Positions 6,873 to 7,580 of a stretch of 7,580 nt of DNA are shown here, piece by piece. The notes under the pieces were generated by a model that was given only the letters and a program-made list of their open reading frames with translations, searched no databases and was not told the DNA's origin. This DNA is from JBFKAV01 sp041621405 (GTDB taxonomy: Bacteria; Pseudomonadota; Alphaproteobacteria; Rhodobacterales; Rhodobacteraceae). The DNA is taken from contig JBFKAV010000161.1 of NCBI GenBank assembly GCA_041621405.1, forward strand, positions 1-7,580, read 5' to 3'. The translations under genes were made by a program, and so were the position numbers. Position 1 is the stretch's first letter. Every line of letters starts with the position of its first letter.

Positions 6873-7580
6873 TCAGCGCGGGAAGACGCGCCCGTCGAAA
6901 AGCTTTCGCGCGGTGCGGAGCGTGCCGGCGGCGGTGACACGGCCTTCGGCGTCCTGCTCGATCAGTACCTCGGCGGCGCCGGTCGGGTGCTCGATGCGGA
7001 ATTGGCCGTTCGTGGGTAGGGCCGCCAGGGCGACGGCGGGCGAGCCAGGAAGCGTGCAGGCGGTCGCCACGCTGACCGCGGCGAAGACGCCGATGGTGGC
7101 GTGGCAGCGGTGCGGGATGAAGGAGCGGGTGCTGACGGTTCCGCCCTGCGCTGGCGGCGACACCAGCGTCATCTTCGGCACGCTCTTCTCGGTGACGTCG
7201 CCGAGGTGCATCATCGGCCCGGCCTTGAGCCGGATCGCCTCGAGCCGTGCCTTCAGCGCGGCGTCGGCGTCGAGCACCTCGCGGGTCTCGGTGCCGGCGA
7301 TGCCGAGGTCCGCGGCGCGCATCACCACGCAGGGCATGCCGTTGTCGATCAGCGTGCACTCGACGCCTTCGATCACGTCGACCGCATTGCCCGAGGGCAG
7401 AAGTGCCCCGCACATCGAGCCGGCGATGTTCTGGAACATCAGCGGCACGGCGGCATGGCTGCCCGGCACGCCGTCGATCCCGGCCGTACCGTCATACCTG
7501 ACGCGGCCGCCCGGGGTCTGCACCTCGGCCACCGCCACCTCGCCGGTGTTCAACATGTGAATGCGGACCGGCGTGACCTC
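6873..7580 (-). CDS. galD: 4-oxalomesaconate tautomerase (GalD, PrpF family), N-terminus cut by window edge
   Basis: GalD interconverts keto and enol forms of 4-oxalomesaconate, the step between ring cleavage and hydration in gallate and protocatechuate 4,5-cleavage catabolism; it acts in the cytoplasm without cofactor. The last 235 residues are visible; the full protein is about 360, so roughly 120 are outside the window, including the region where PrpF-family proteins carry their catalytic Lys/Cys. Visible motifs counted from the edge: VRIHMLNTG (5-13), VQTPGG (20-25), GIDGVPG (34-40), GSMCGALLPSGN (54-65), VIEGVECTLIDNGMP (69-83), then RLEAIRLKAGPMMHLGDV, STRSFIPHRCHATIGVF and AVSVATACTLPGS, ending LRTARKLFDGRVF. 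These agree with the Pseudomonas putida GalD pattern as I recall it, better than with PrpF 2-methylaconitate isomerase. Another PrpF-like isomerase of an unsaturated tricarboxylate is the main alternative. It lies 153 bp upstream of tctA in the same direction, which suggests that the transporter serves the same pathway. Confidence 0.85.
   Translation of the reverse strand, partial: EVTPVRIHMLNTGEVAVAEVQTPGGRVRYDGTAGIDGVPGSHAAVPLMFQNIAGSMCGALLPSGNAVDVIEGVECTLIDNGMPCVVMRAADLGIAGTETREVLDADAALKARLEAIRLKAGPMMHLGDVTEKSVPKMTLVSPPAQGGTVSTRSFIPHRCHATIGVFAAVSVATACTLPGSPAVALAALPTNGQFRIEHPTGAAEVLIEQDAEGRVTAAGTLRTARKLFDGRVFPR

Noticed and set aside
5145..7019. Plus-strand 624-codon open frame antisense to tctA and galD
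   Set aside because: It crosses several genes and encodes a low-complexity, His/Asp/Glu/Arg-rich product typical of the complement of membrane-protein codons. No motif supports it.
1..7580. Mobile element, CRISPR, phage or defence system
   Set aside because: No repeats, transposase, integrase or nuclease motifs were found; all coding space is taken by metabolic and transport genes of even composition.

Overview
The window is very GC-rich, with G/C-biased third positions, and every convincing gene lies on the minus strand. It looks like accessory catabolic DNA from a high-GC proteobacterium. Gene content suggests an alphaproteobacterium (Rhodobacterales or Rhodospirillales type) or a related aromatic degrader, but nothing in the window fixes the taxon. 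I see no rRNA, tRNA, CRISPR array, insertion sequence or phage gene.

Read in transcription order (right to left), the layout is: (1) the C-terminal two thirds of a 4-oxalomesaconate tautomerase of the GalD/PrpF family (7580 to 6873); (2) a 153 bp gap with a 14 bp perfect palindrome and a possible -10 box; (3) a complete tctA (6719 to 5211) and tctB (5209 to 4745), separated by one base; (4) a molybdenum hydroxylase large subunit of the xanthine dehydrogenase/CoxL family (4656 to 2440), with no small or medium subunit beside it; (5) a 207 bp gap with the best promoter candidate; (6) tctC, a periplasmic binding protein with a Tat-like signal peptide (2232 to 1201); (7) a 73 bp gap with a strong GC hairpin; (8) a second, divergent tctA (1127 to 1), cut by the left edge.

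Together the genes suggest uptake and breakdown of a carboxylated aromatic or heterocyclic compound. The tripartite tricarboxylate transporter (TTT) parts would bring in a di- or tricarboxylate, the Mo hydroxylase could hydroxylate a ring or oxidise an aldehyde, and GalD acts after 4,5-type extradiol cleavage of gallate or protocatechuate. The likely division is two transcription units, galD-tctA-tctB-Mo hydroxylase and tctC-tctA2 (continuing leftwards), giving two TTT membrane systems but one binding protein in view. This pathway reading is inference; the family assignments are strong. The most unusual points are the orphan Mo hydroxylase inside a transporter cluster, its altered cofactor-site motifs, and the two dissimilar TctA proteins. 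I found no clearly new kind of system.
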